Below the pieces are notes generated by a model. That model was not told the DNA's origin and did no database searches. It saw nothing but the letters and a program-made list of their open reading frames with translations. Positions 19,001 through 25,140 of a stretch of DNA of 37,436 bases are shown piece by piece. Source of the stretch: Bryobacterales bacterium (lineage in GTDB: Bacteria; Acidobacteriota; Terriglobia; Bryobacterales; Bryobacteraceae); NCBI GenBank assembly GCA_016789785.1, contig JAEUQE010000068.1:1-37436 (forward strand), in the 5' to 3' direction. Numbering within the stretch: position 1 is the first letter of the stretch; the number at the start of each line of letters is the position of its first letter. A program made the translations under genes and the position numbers.

Positions 19001-19747
19001 CAGGTCGGCTGCTTCATTTGGGAAGGCGCTAAGATCGGCGCCATTGAAGAGATACAGCTTGCCGCCGCGTGTTGCCAGCAGCATCTGGCGGGTCCGCGGG
19101 TCGAAGGGCAGCAGGGTAACCGGACGCTGGTTCACATCGTCGAAGGAGAGCCCGGGGATCGCGAAGGGTTCCAAACGGTCTGCCCGCAGGCGGAAGGCCC
19201 CTGCCAGATCCATAACGTAAAGTTCCCCAAACACGGGCAAAAGGCGCAAGAATTGTTTGCCGGGTTTCCAGACCTTTACCCGCCATCCGCTGCCGTCGGC
19301 AGTAACGCGGAACAGGCGGGCGTTCGCGCAGAAATAGATACCCTCCGGCGAGACAACCACATCGAAAATCTCCTGGAAGTTCCGGTCCTCGCGAGGCACG
19401 TGTTCCAGTAAGGACTGGAAGGCCATCTGGCCTTTCGCGTCCGGCGCCAGGTAGCCAAAGTCACCCGTCTCGCCGACGTAAACCCGGCCATTGGCATCCG
19501 TCGCCATGCTGCGGATGCTGCTGTCGTGCGGCGTAGGAATACTGCGCCACGAGGTACCGTCGTACTCGGACAGGCCGTGGTGACCCACATAGAGAAGGCC
19601 GCGTTTGTCCTCCGCGAAACTCCAAACCTGATGGGCGCCCTGGTATTCGGAGGCGTCAAACCACCGCAGAAATGGGAATGCAGTACGTTTGGGTTGTGCC
19701 CAAACCACGGACACCGCAACTGCCGCGAGAAGCAGATACTTTTTCAT
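16019..19747 (-). CDS. Large sensor histidine kinase: Reg_prop propellers, Y_Y_Y domain, TM helix, GAF, HisKA, HATPase
   Basis: The 1242-residue protein has a Sec signal peptide (MKKYLLLAAVAVSVVWAQ). Residues ~20-650 hold two-component-regulator propeller repeats ('GLLYVGHHGLSEYDG', 'GSVWLGLQNGIAKVE', 'GVLWMGTQSQGVVRV'), then a Y_Y_Y domain near 665-740 ('YTNLPPGDYRFRVKARN'). One TM helix follows ('YGSYVLLILGAIFAGD'). The cytoplasmic part has a coiled coil, a GAF domain (~800-965), HisKA with phospho-acceptor His996 ('GIAHEIKNPL'), and HATPase with N ('NILNNACYA'), G1 ('DNGMGIP') and G2 ('GTGLGLS') boxes. Residues are all present. It resembles the periplasmic half of hybrid two-component systems but keeps the receivers in separate genes. 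The signal, perhaps a carbohydrate, is unknown. Confidence 0.94.
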   Translation of the reverse strand: MKKYLLLAAVAVSVVWAQPKRTAFPFLRWFDASEYQGAHQVWSFAEDKRGLLYVGHHGLSEYDGTSWRSIPTPHDSSIRSMATDANGRVYVGETGDFGYLAPDAKGQMAFQSLLEHVPREDRNFQEIFDVVVSPEGIYFCANARLFRVTADGSGWRVKVWKPGKQFLRLLPVFGELYVMDLAGAFRLRADRLEPFAIPGLSFDDVNQRPVTLLPFDPRTRQMLLATRGGKLYLFNGADLSAFPNEAADLLVKLGIARGVMLPDGAVGIATRFAGFFVLERNGRIRHYIDRAAGVPSDGAITAYVDKAGSVWLGLQNGIAKVETVSPFTQYPDFAAVNEIKEHLGALYVATLRGVLFLGAGAGEFRTVAGTEVHSIFGLLSRGDSLLMAGGASASVLQLRGSSLKEAIPVVRGLNVFTLQQSRVHADRVWLGTSLGLASIREVAPGNWVYEGIRAATPIVRSIVETEPGVLWMGTQSQGVVRVQFSGDSLENPKMERFGQADGLPYDGGFSVNWAAGRLVFVSQKGVREFDPTSRRFVESKIFGSLPTGGSAEELNIVADGAGNLWTNLGVRPILLQRQSDGSYKADVRRLQRLTDGAGKWIHLDTDGILWIGSQDRVFRYDPRIQPPAAAGFPTLIRRVTSGETEKTTLYAGGGGAAATQAPAIPYAGNALRFEYAAASFEDPSKNQFRSMLEGFDHEWSAWTSETRRDYTNLPPGDYRFRVKARNSLLQESAEGAEYRFFVLAPWYRTWWAYGSYVLLILGAIFAGDRLQRRRLLAKERATSEARMIQSELERKRNIELLSEIGKEITSSLDMDTIFAKLYTNVNQLMDATIFGVGIYLPEEHAIEYRLAFEKGKRYEPYRRDTRDKNQFPVWCIENRKPVVVNDVDTESSRYIPNYQRLQGYKLEDGSESQPPQSLLYLPLIAKNRVLGIITVQSFEKKAYTDYHLNLLENLAAYTSIAIDNADAYQHLKSAQEQLVVQEKLASLGALTAGIAHEIKNPLNFVNNFADLSVELTSDLREEMEKLKSGAAPDMENINALLSDLAGNAKKINEHGRRADGIVKSMLLHSRGQAGERQPTDINGMLDEYTNLAYHGMRAQDSTFNITIQRQFAPDLGKVDAVPQDLSRVFLNILNNACYAAHDKAKRAGTGYSPTLQIRTVNLGDAIEVRIRDNGMGIPQDVREKIFNPFFTTKPTGQGTGLGLSISHDIVVQQHRGQLEVETEPGQFTEFIVRLPRQGRIAA

Positions 19748-19752
19748 GAGGA

Positions 19753-20922
19753 TCAGGCATTCCCTCCGTGATTGCCGAGAAAGCGGAAGGCGAGTACGGT
19801 CATGTCGTCGGCGGCGGGCAATCCCGCGGCGAAGTCACTGGCTTGGGACGTCACGGTGCGGACCAGATCGGCGACGGGTACTCCGGCATTCGCAGACAGC
19901 GTCGCCGTCAAGCGTTCTTCGCCGTAGAGTTCGCGCCGCGGATTCATTGACTCCGTAACGCCGTCCGTGAAGAGCACCACCGCATCGCCAGGACTCAGAT
20001 CCACCGTCGCATTCCGGTGCTGTGCCGCGGCGATGATTCCCAGCGGCAGCCCCCCCGCCTCAGCCAGTGTCTGGACGGATCCATTCAAATGGTAAGGCGG
20101 ATTATGCCCGGCGCGGCAGTAGGTAAGACGGCCGGTCCCAAGGTCGAGGATGCCGTAGAAGCAGGTCAGGAAGGTGGCGGGCGTGCGCCGTTCCCGGCAG
20201 AGGTAGCCGTTCACCTCCTGGAGACACTCGCGCGGCCCAAGACCCTTCGCGGCCGTCACGCGTAGAACGGTGCGCGCCACCGCCATATACAACGCCGCGC
20301 CAATTCCTTTGCCCGAAACATCGCCAATCAGAACGCCGATGCGGTTTTCATCAAGCGCGAACAGATCATAAAGATCGCCGCCCACTTGCGCCGCCGGAGT
20401 CATGCAGCCACACGCCTCAAAGCGCGGGTCGGCCGGGAAGGTGCGGGGAACCAGCGACTCCTGCATCGTGCGGGCAACCTCAAGCTCGCGATGGAGCCCT
20501 GACAGGCGGTCTCGATCCTCAGCGGCCTGACGGCGCGCCACAGCCTCGGCAAGCGCTTTATCCAGAGTGATCTCGAGATCCTGAAAGTCGATGGGTTTGG
20601 TGACAAAGTCGAACGCGCCGCGGTTGAGCGCGGTGCGGATATTCGCCATGTCCCCGTAGGCCGAGACAATCACCGAACGCAGCATCGGATGGCCCTCCCG
20701 CAGCCGCGAGAGCAGCGTGAGGCCGTCCATGACGGGCATGTTGATGTCGGTAAGCACGACGTCGCAATCGTGGCCCAGAGTCTTCAACTGGGCAAGAGCA
20801 TCCTCGCCATGCGCCGCAAAGGCGAACATCAGTTCGCCGGCGCGGATACGCTTGCGGAACTTCTGCGTGATCAACACTTCGAGGTCGGGTTCGTCATCGA
20901 CGACCAGGATTCTGTGCGGCAT
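19753..20922 (-). CDS. Response regulator with PP2C (SpoIIE/RsbU-type) phosphatase output
   Basis: The 389-residue protein has a receiver domain (Asp9-Asp10, phospho-acceptor Asp59 in 'LTDINMP', Ser87, Lys109 in 'VTKPID'), a short coiled linker, and a C-terminal PP2C/SpoIIE domain with metal-binding motifs 'VGGDLYDLF', 'GDVSGKGIGAALYMA', 'LFTDGVTES' and 'DDMTVLAFRF'. Such proteins dephosphorylate an anti-sigma-factor antagonist in partner-switching pathways. No anti-anti-sigma or anti-sigma gene is nearby, so the target must be elsewhere. It is first in the operon, 5 bp before the propeller kinase, so the kinase is its probable phosphate donor. No clear Shine-Dalgarno precedes its ATG. Confidence 0.94.
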   Translation of the reverse strand: MPHRILVVDDEPDLEVLITQKFRKRIRAGELMFAFAAHGEDALAQLKTLGHDCDVVLTDINMPVMDGLTLLSRLREGHPMLRSVIVSAYGDMANIRTALNRGAFDFVTKPIDFQDLEITLDKALAEAVARRQAAEDRDRLSGLHRELEVARTMQESLVPRTFPADPRFEACGCMTPAAQVGGDLYDLFALDENRIGVLIGDVSGKGIGAALYMAVARTVLRVTAAKGLGPRECLQEVNGYLCRERRTPATFLTCFYGILDLGTGRLTYCRAGHNPPYHLNGSVQTLAEAGGLPLGIIAAAQHRNATVDLSPGDAVVLFTDGVTESMNPRRELYGEERLTATLSANAGVPVADLVRTVTSQASDFAAGLPAADDMTVLAFRFLGNHGGNA

Positions 20923-21106
20923 CTTTTGGGTTGAACTTGTCAGTGTAGAACAACCCCAAGGCCCGGCGCTTTACAAATGTGTCGGGATGGCAACAAGATC
21001 CGCCCGGGCGCCCCCGGGTCACAGTTGCCACTTCAGGCGCCAGAGGCCCGGCGAAGAGCGAACTGCGGGGTGAAGCCCACTGGCCGAAGACACGAGAGAT
21101 CACCGC

Positions 21107-21362
21107 TTAGAGGACGCTCTGGATGTCCGTCCTCGCGAAATCGCCGCCGGCGTACAGGAGGCGACAGCCATGCGTCTTGGCAACGTCGTAAGCAAAAGCA
21201 ATCACCGAAACTCAGCCCAGCCGGGTGCACGCCCTTTCCCCATTGCAGATACACCTGCGCGATGCGCCGCGCCGAGGCGGCGGTAACGGGAACGATCTCG
21301 AAACCCAGCCCGTCGACCAGACTCGGCGCTGGCTTCCATCGGAGCGCTTGCCGCCCAGCCTC
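21107..21362 (-). pseudogene. Relic of a VapC-type PIN-domain toxin (C-terminal half, frameshifted)
   Basis: Reading leftward from about 21362 the frame gives 'LVDGLGFEIVPVTAASARR', then 'YLQWGKGVHPAGLSFGDCF', which match the middle of Rv0301-type VapC proteins. After the TTTT run (A4 on the plus strand, 21194-21197) one base must be dropped to continue 'AYDVAKTHGCRLLYAGGDF', 'ARTDIQSVL' and a stop at 21107-21109. The composite therefore has the PIN-domain acidic residues 'GDCF' and 'GGDF'. The N-terminal third with the first acidic residue is absent, replaced by the end of the neighbouring gene. No VapB antitoxin was found. The frameshift is in a homopolymer, so a sequence error is possible, but the missing N-terminus indicates a dead gene anyway. 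Confidence 0.7.
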
Positions 21363-21373
21363 ATTCGGCTCGG

Positions 21374-22381
21374 TTACGGTTTCGAGGCGCTGATGATCTC
21401 GGCGGCCCGGGTGATCTGATTCGCGGTACCGCGGACGGCGATCGCGCGGGGACCACCATAGGTGAAGATGCGCCGGACCGAGGTCTGCTTCCGCACATCG
21501 GTGGCAAGGGCAAGCATGCTATCCAGCGAAAGAGTGTTGCGCGTATAGAACACACGGACAACGCCCTCCTTCGGATCCTCCTGCATCAGGAACTCCTTCG
21601 AAGGGGCATGTGCCGCGGGAGACTTGGCGGGAGGACGGTCCATTTCGCGGATCAGCCATTCGACAGCTTGCATCTGGCCAGCGGTTCCTCGGGTCACAAT
21701 GGCGACGTGCTTTGTGTTGGTGAACAGACGGCGCGTATCGGTGATGGCGCGCACGCAGGTGGCGAGTTCCTGATGGCTCTGCGGCGAGGCTGCGTTGGCA
21801 AGGAAGAAGACGCGCAAGTGACCTTCACCGTAACGGTCTGTCATGGGACGCTCGCGGGCGATGGAAGAGCCCGGGGTGACCGTTGGCCGGTCGAGTTGTT
21901 GTAGAAGCCACTCGGTGACGGCGACCTGCTCTTCGGTCCCGCGCAGGACGATCGCACGGGGCGCATTGTAAGTGAACAGGCGCCGCACCTCGGTGGTGGC
22001 GCGGATGCAAGTGGCGAGTTCCTGAAGTTGCTGCGGAGTTTCGGCGTTGGCGACGTGGAAGACTCGCACGATGCCTTCACCTTTCGCGTCTTCCATGCGA
22101 TAGACGCGCGGTGAGGCGGGCGGTGCGGATGTCAGCGGGCGATCCAGTTCCTGAAACACCCACTCGGCGGCCTGGATTTGAAGGGCAGTTCCCGTGAGCG
22201 AGATCGTGCGCGCCGCCACGTTCGTGGAGACGCCCGGCACTTCGGTGATCGCCCGCATCACGGTGGCGATCTCCTGCATGTTCTGATTGTTCGAAGTGTG
22301 CGCGAACCGCAGTGTCCTTTCGGTATCCTGCGCCAACGCGATGGACGAGAGCACGATGGCTGCGAGTGTCGGGGTCTTCAT
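21374..22381 (-). CDS. Exported protein with four tandem secretin-N-domain/STN-like repeats
   Basis: The chosen start is ATG at 22381 (335 residues), with AAGGA just upstream; a TTG five codons earlier has no such site. A signal peptide is present (MKTPTLAAIVLSSIALAQ). Four repeats of about 60 residues occupy roughly 22-82, 104-166, 187-250 and 273-332. Each runs 'R(V)FxxxNxxxxQxxQELATxxRAxTxxxR' then 'xxAIxLRGTxxQxxxxEWLxxxLDRP', the pattern of secretin N-domains (NolW/STN-like: a strand, helix, strand, helix). No secretin pore domain, TonB domain or membrane anchor is present. A periplasmic protein-protein adaptor is plausible. I do not recognise a named family. Confidence 0.75.
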   Translation of the reverse strand: MKTPTLAAIVLSSIALAQDTERTLRFAHTSNNQNMQEIATVMRAITEVPGVSTNVAARTISLTGTALQIQAAEWVFQELDRPLTSAPPASPRVYRMEDAKGEGIVRVFHVANAETPQQLQELATCIRATTEVRRLFTYNAPRAIVLRGTEEQVAVTEWLLQQLDRPTVTPGSSIARERPMTDRYGEGHLRVFFLANAASPQSHQELATCVRAITDTRRLFTNTKHVAIVTRGTAGQMQAVEWLIREMDRPPAKSPAAHAPSKEFLMQEDPKEGVVRVFYTRNTLSLDSMLALATDVRKQTSVRRIFTYGGPRAIAVRGTANQITRAAEIISASKP

Positions 22382-22466
22382 AATGTCCTTTCGCAAGGAA
22401 GACGGCAGCCGCGAAGGAAACGTGCAGCACGAAGCGCGCTACAATGGGAAGTTTTAGGAGATCTTT

Positions 22467-22985
22467 GTGTTCTTCTCCCTCCAAGACCTGGAGCTTCGAA
22501 AGATCCACTTCGATGTGGCCTTTCAGCCTGGGGAAATCAATCTCTCTGATCCGGAATTGAAGCAGGCCGGGCCGCTGGCCGCGCAAGGCGTGGCGGAGTT
22601 GCTGAGCCATACGCTCGGCGAGATCCGGCTCAAGGGGCATCTTCGCGTGGCCGTGGAGAGCGCGTGCGACCGGTGTCTGGACCCGGCGAGTTTTCCGATC
22701 GACACGGATTTCGATCTTTTCTTCCGGCCGTTGGACACGTCGCCGTCGGGTGAGGAGGTGGAGATTGATGAGGGCGAAACGGAGATCAGTTTCTACGATG
22801 GGGACGGGATCCAATTGGAGGATGCGCTCCGGGAGTATGTTCTGCTGTCGCTGCCGATGCAGAGGGTGTGCAGGGAGGACTGCAAGGGAATCTGCCCGGT
22901 GTGCGCGGAGAATCGCAACGTGGTGGCGTGCAACTGCAGCGTGAAGCTGGTGGACGACCGTTGGGAGGCGTTGGGAAAACTGTAA
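22467..22985 (+). CDS. yceD: DUF177 / YceD family protein
   Basis: This 172-residue protein has the DUF177 arrangement: a beta-rich N-terminal half with 'RVAVESACDRCLDP' and a Cys-rich C-terminal segment 'CREDCKGICPVCAENRN' followed by a Cys-x-Cys, which may bind a metal. GTG at 22467 is the start, set by TTAGGAG six nt upstream. In many bacteria yceD precedes rpmF (ribosomal protein L32) and plsX and is implicated in 23S rRNA processing or accumulation; here neither gene follows. tRNA-Gly begins 47 bp downstream. The STN-repeat gene is divergent, 85 bp away. Confidence 0.9.
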   Translation: MFFSLQDLELRKIHFDVAFQPGEINLSDPELKQAGPLAAQGVAELLSHTLGEIRLKGHLRVAVESACDRCLDPASFPIDTDFDLFFRPLDTSPSGEEVEIDEGETEISFYDGDGIQLEDALREYVLLSLPMQRVCREDCKGICPVCAENRNVVACNCSVKLVDDRWEALGKL

Positions 22986-23032
22986 CGGCGTTGCGGCGGC
23001 GTGGGCAAAGATGGCAAGATAGAAGGGTTCCC

Positions 23033-23107
23033 GCGGGAGTAACTCAATGGTAGAGTCACAGCCTTCCAAGCTGTTGGTTGCGGGTTCGATTCCCGTCTCC
23101 CGCTCCA
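23033..23107 (+). tRNA. tRNA-Gly (anticodon UCC) with encoded CCA
   Basis: A full cloverleaf can be drawn by hand. The acceptor stem GCGGGAG (23033-23039) pairs with CTCCCGC (23097-23103). The D arm is ACTC/GAGT and the anticodon stem ACAGC/GCTGT with loop CTTCCAA gives anticodon TCC at 23065-23067. The T arm GCGGG/CCCGT encloses TTCGATT. Discriminator T is at 23104 and CCA is encoded at 23105-23107. It reads GGA and probably GGG codons. Confidence 0.97.
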
Positions 23108-23357
23108 TTCTTTCCACGGCTTAGCAAGTCGATACTTCTCGTCAACTACCCCACTTTTCGCCACCGGCCGTTCCGCCAATTGCTCAGTGTGTCAAGGCGG
23201 GCCGATCGCGATGGACCGGCAATAAGGCGTTTCCCGAGCCATCTATCGGGATCCTCGATGCGATGCGCGCGAGAGGCAAGTGAAACACCGGGAGTATATG
23301 CCAGCCACAGGTGTGTGCTATCGTTGGAGCGGGCCGATATGGCGAAGGCGAAGCGTC

Positions 23358-23580
23358 ATGATGTCTGGGATTGTGGAACCTGAAATTCATTTCGTCTCGG
23401 GACGGGATGCGCACGCGGTGCTCGACGAAGCAGCGCGCCACTACCTTCAGATCAGCGGCGAAGATTTTCTTCGCAATCTCCACGGCGGCCACTACGGCTC
23501 AGAACGGCTCAGAGGAGCATTGCGCAGATCCCCGAATCCTCTATCTGTCCATGCTTGCCCCGTTCGGTGACTTGGAGTAG
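23358..23580 (+). pseudogene. Small gene of a two-gene module, disrupted by a 10-bp duplication
   Basis: Starting at ATG 23358 the frame encodes 'HAVLDEAARHYLQISGEDF' and 'LRNLHGGHYGSE', which reads like a real helical small protein. It loses sense at 23506. If one copy of the imperfect 10-bp repeat at 23496-23515 is removed, the frame continues as 'EEHCADPRILYLSMLAPFG' and stops at 23578-23580, giving about 70 residues. A segment of the form 'xxISGEEFLxxxxxGxY...DPxxxxLxMLxP' is one I recall from conserved hypothetical proteins, but I cannot name a family. Its stop lies 8 bp before the next frameshifted gene. Function unknown; an antitoxin-like or accessory partner is only a guess. Confidence 0.5.
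23496..23515 (+). repeat. Imperfect 10-bp tandem duplication (frameshifting)
   Basis: GGCTCAGAAC (23496-23505) is followed at once by GGCTCAGAGG (23506-23515); 8 of 10 bases agree. Because 10 is not a multiple of three, the duplication shifts the reading frame of the gene that contains it. Confidence 0.8.
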
Positions 23581-23588
23581 GCTCCTCC

Positions 23589-24139
23589 TTGGCGGGTAGA
23601 ACTCATGTAGAAGCGTTGAATGCGTTTCTCGAACCAGTGCGGCGGTCGCTTTCTTGCGTCGCAGAGCGAAGCCCCACGGTGACCCCCAACCGGACTCAGA
23701 TCAAACCCGAGATCCCTCTTGCGCTGGTGTTGGCCCCCGTCCCTGTTCCCTTGCGTGGAGTGTCACAGGTGTCGTTGCTCTTGACGCAGCATTTCCACGT
23801 CGTTCGATACGAAGATGAGGGACTCGGGCCGTGGAAGGTAAGGACTTCTGCTTATCTTTACGCGATTGTGCGAGTTCTGATGAAAGAGAAATCCTCTCCT
23901 ATCACTGGCACCCTGAAAGCCGAAGCCCGATCGTATTTCCGCATATCCATATCTCGGCGGGCGCGGAATGCGAACTTGCTCATCTTCAACGCGCACACCT
24001 GCCCACCGGGCGGGTGTCTTTGGAGAAGTTTCTGCTCATGCTGATTTGCGATTTCGGAGTTGAGCCACTCCGACGCGATTGGAGAAGCGTTCTGCACCAA
24101 GCCGACACGGACTTCGCGCAATACCGTACGTGGGTGTGA
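23589..24139 (+). pseudogene. Conserved hypothetical protein, frameshifted near 23850-23866
   Basis: The first half reads in one frame from TTG 23589: 'APVPVPLRGVSQVSLLLTQ', 'HFHVVRYEDEGLGPWKVRT', 'SAYLYAI'. The second half reads in another frame to TGA 24137-24139: 'SSDEREILSYHWHPESRSP', 'IVFPHIHIS', 'RAHLPTGRVSLEKFLLMLI', 'DFGVEPLRRDW'. The two halves join naturally if one base is added around 23850-23866, giving a protein of about 183 residues. The 'HWHPExRSPxxFPHxHxS' and 'AHLPTGRVSLE' blocks look strongly conserved. The His-rich segment might bind metal. I recall similar hypothetical proteins but no named family. A GGAG lies about 12 nt before the TTG, and the gene follows its small neighbour by 8 bp. 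It is either decayed or carries a sequence error. Confidence 0.55.
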
Positions 24140-24209
24140 GGGCTCCGAGTCCGAATCCGGGATGGAGGCTCATTTCGGCGGGGCCAATGCAGTAACGAAG
24201 GGGCCCAGC

Positions 24210-24233
24210 CGCCAACGATGACCACCGTTGGCG
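24210..24233 (-). terminator. Hairpin downstream of the modA-like gene
   Basis: CGCCAACG (24210-24217) and CGTTGGCG (24226-24233) form a perfect 8-bp stem with an 8-base loop, about 40 nt past the modA stop on the minus strand. No T-tract follows on either strand, so it is at best a weak terminator or RNA stabiliser. Confidence 0.35.
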
Positions 24234-24272
24234 AGCAGGCGGCGGGCAGTGACGGGTAGAAGTGGGCTGTGC

Positions 24273-25019
24273 TTACCTCGGGCTGAAGCCGAACTGGCGT
24301 AACACCGCGGCGCCTTCGGAGCCGCGGAGGAACTGGACGAACCGGCGGGCTTCGGCGGCGTTCCGGGAGCGCGACACCACGCCCGCGGCCTGCTCAATCG
24401 GGTCATGCAGATTGTCGGGCAGCAGCACTCCCCTGCCCTGCAGCAGACTCCACGCCGTGAGCACCACATCGGCATTCCCGCTTTCGGCGAACTGCAGCGC
24501 CTGACGGACATTCTCCCCGTAAACGATCCGGTCCCGCACGGCCGCCCACATCCCGGACTTTTCCAGCAACTGCTGGGCAGCCACGCCGTAGGGGGCATGC
24601 TTTGGATTCGCGATCGCAATGTGCCGCACCGCCTTCCGGCGCAGATCCTCAAGGCGCTGCACCTTGCCGTCGCGTGACCAGAGGGCGAGGCGGCCCGTGG
24701 CATAGACGATGACCGAGTCGCGGGTAATCGCACCCGACGCCGCCAGATCCTCGACATATTTCACGTTGGCGGAGAGGAAAACATCGAAGGGGGCGCCGGT
24801 GGAGATCTGCCTTGCCAGCATGCCGGAAGACCCCGTGACGAACTTTAACTTTCCAGAGCCAAGCTTTTGAAATGATTCCGCCAATGCGGCCTGTGCCGGG
24901 GCGAGGTCGGAGGCGCAGGCGACGAGGATCTCGGCGGGGTACGCAACTGGGGTGAGCGAGAGGATGAAAACAAGACTTGACAAAACAACACTAAGATTCG
25001 ATACTAAGATCGAGCGCAA
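24273..25019 (-). CDS. modA: Molybdate ABC transporter substrate-binding protein, ModA-like
   Basis: The mature protein starts '[19 protein letters not shown]' and contains '[19 protein letters not shown]', '[19 protein letters not shown]', and '[14 protein letters not shown]', the oxyanion-binding signature of ModA-type periplasmic proteins. The signal peptide is a hydrophobic run ending 'AYPA'. No ATG or GTG lies at the right place: TTG at 25019 gives a signal peptide with a positive N-terminus, while TTG at 24983 gives a shorter one without charge. Neither has a clear Shine-Dalgarno, so the start is uncertain. modB and modC are not nearby, so this is an orphan; tungstate or another oxyanion is possible. 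It is transcribed away from dnaK and its start overlaps the dnaK promoter region. Confidence 0.82.
   Translation of the reverse strand: MRSILVSNLSVVLSSLVFILSLTPVAYPAEILVACASDLAPAQAALAESFQKLGSGKLKFVTGSSGMLARQISTGAPFDVFLSANVKYVEDLAASGAITRDSVIVYATGRLALWSRDGKVQRLEDLRRKAVRHIAIANPKHAPYGVAAQQLLEKSGMWAAVRDRIVYGENVRQALQFAESGNADVVLTAWSLLQGRGVLLPDNLHDPIEQAAGVVSRSRNAAEARRFVQFLRGSEGAAVLRQFGFSPR
24976..24995 (+). promoter_or_regulatory. Candidate HspR (HAIR-like) operator
   Basis: CTTGACA-N7-ACTAAG at 24976-24995 resembles the HAIR element (CTTGAGT-N7-ACTCAAG) bound by HspR in actinobacteria. The left arm matches 5 of 7 bases; the right arm fits only if one C is deleted. It overlaps the -35 box of the dnaK promoter, as expected for a repressor site. 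ACTAAGAT recurs 13 bp downstream, at 25003. Confidence 0.35.
24977..25005 (+). promoter_or_regulatory. Sigma-70-type promoter for dnaK
   Basis: A perfect -35 TTGACA (24977-24982) is separated by 17 bp from GATACT (25000-25005), 4 of 6 matches to the -10 consensus. Transcription would start near 25012, leaving a leader of about 130 nt before dnaK. No CIRCE element is present. Confidence 0.65.
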
Positions 25020-25140
25020 TCGATGGGAGCTGAACTCCAGCCCTCTGGCCAGCGATCCCGATCCAGCACCCGAACCGGGCGCTTTGCGCAGCAAGATCGA
25101 CATCCGAGCGGTCAACGTCATGGAGGCGGAACTTAGGAAT

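Noticed and set aside
16838..19411. 857-codon open frame on the plus strand opposite the sensor kinase
   Set aside because: It is antisense to a gene with full kinase motifs; the frame is open because of high G+C codon use. No recognisable domain or ribosome binding site.
23108..23357. Possible gene between tRNA-Gly and the frameshifted module
   Set aside because: Frames here are short and lack recognisable sequence; the interval may simply be the leader of the following module.
24952..25140. 63-codon N-terminal extension of DnaK
   Set aside because: DnaK homology begins at the ATG at 25141, which has AGGA just upstream, and the extension overlaps the dnaK promoter.
24961..25140. CIRCE (HrcA) operator upstream of dnaK
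   Set aside because: No TTAGCACTC-N9-GAGTGCTAA-like inverted repeat is present; the operon instead carries hspR.
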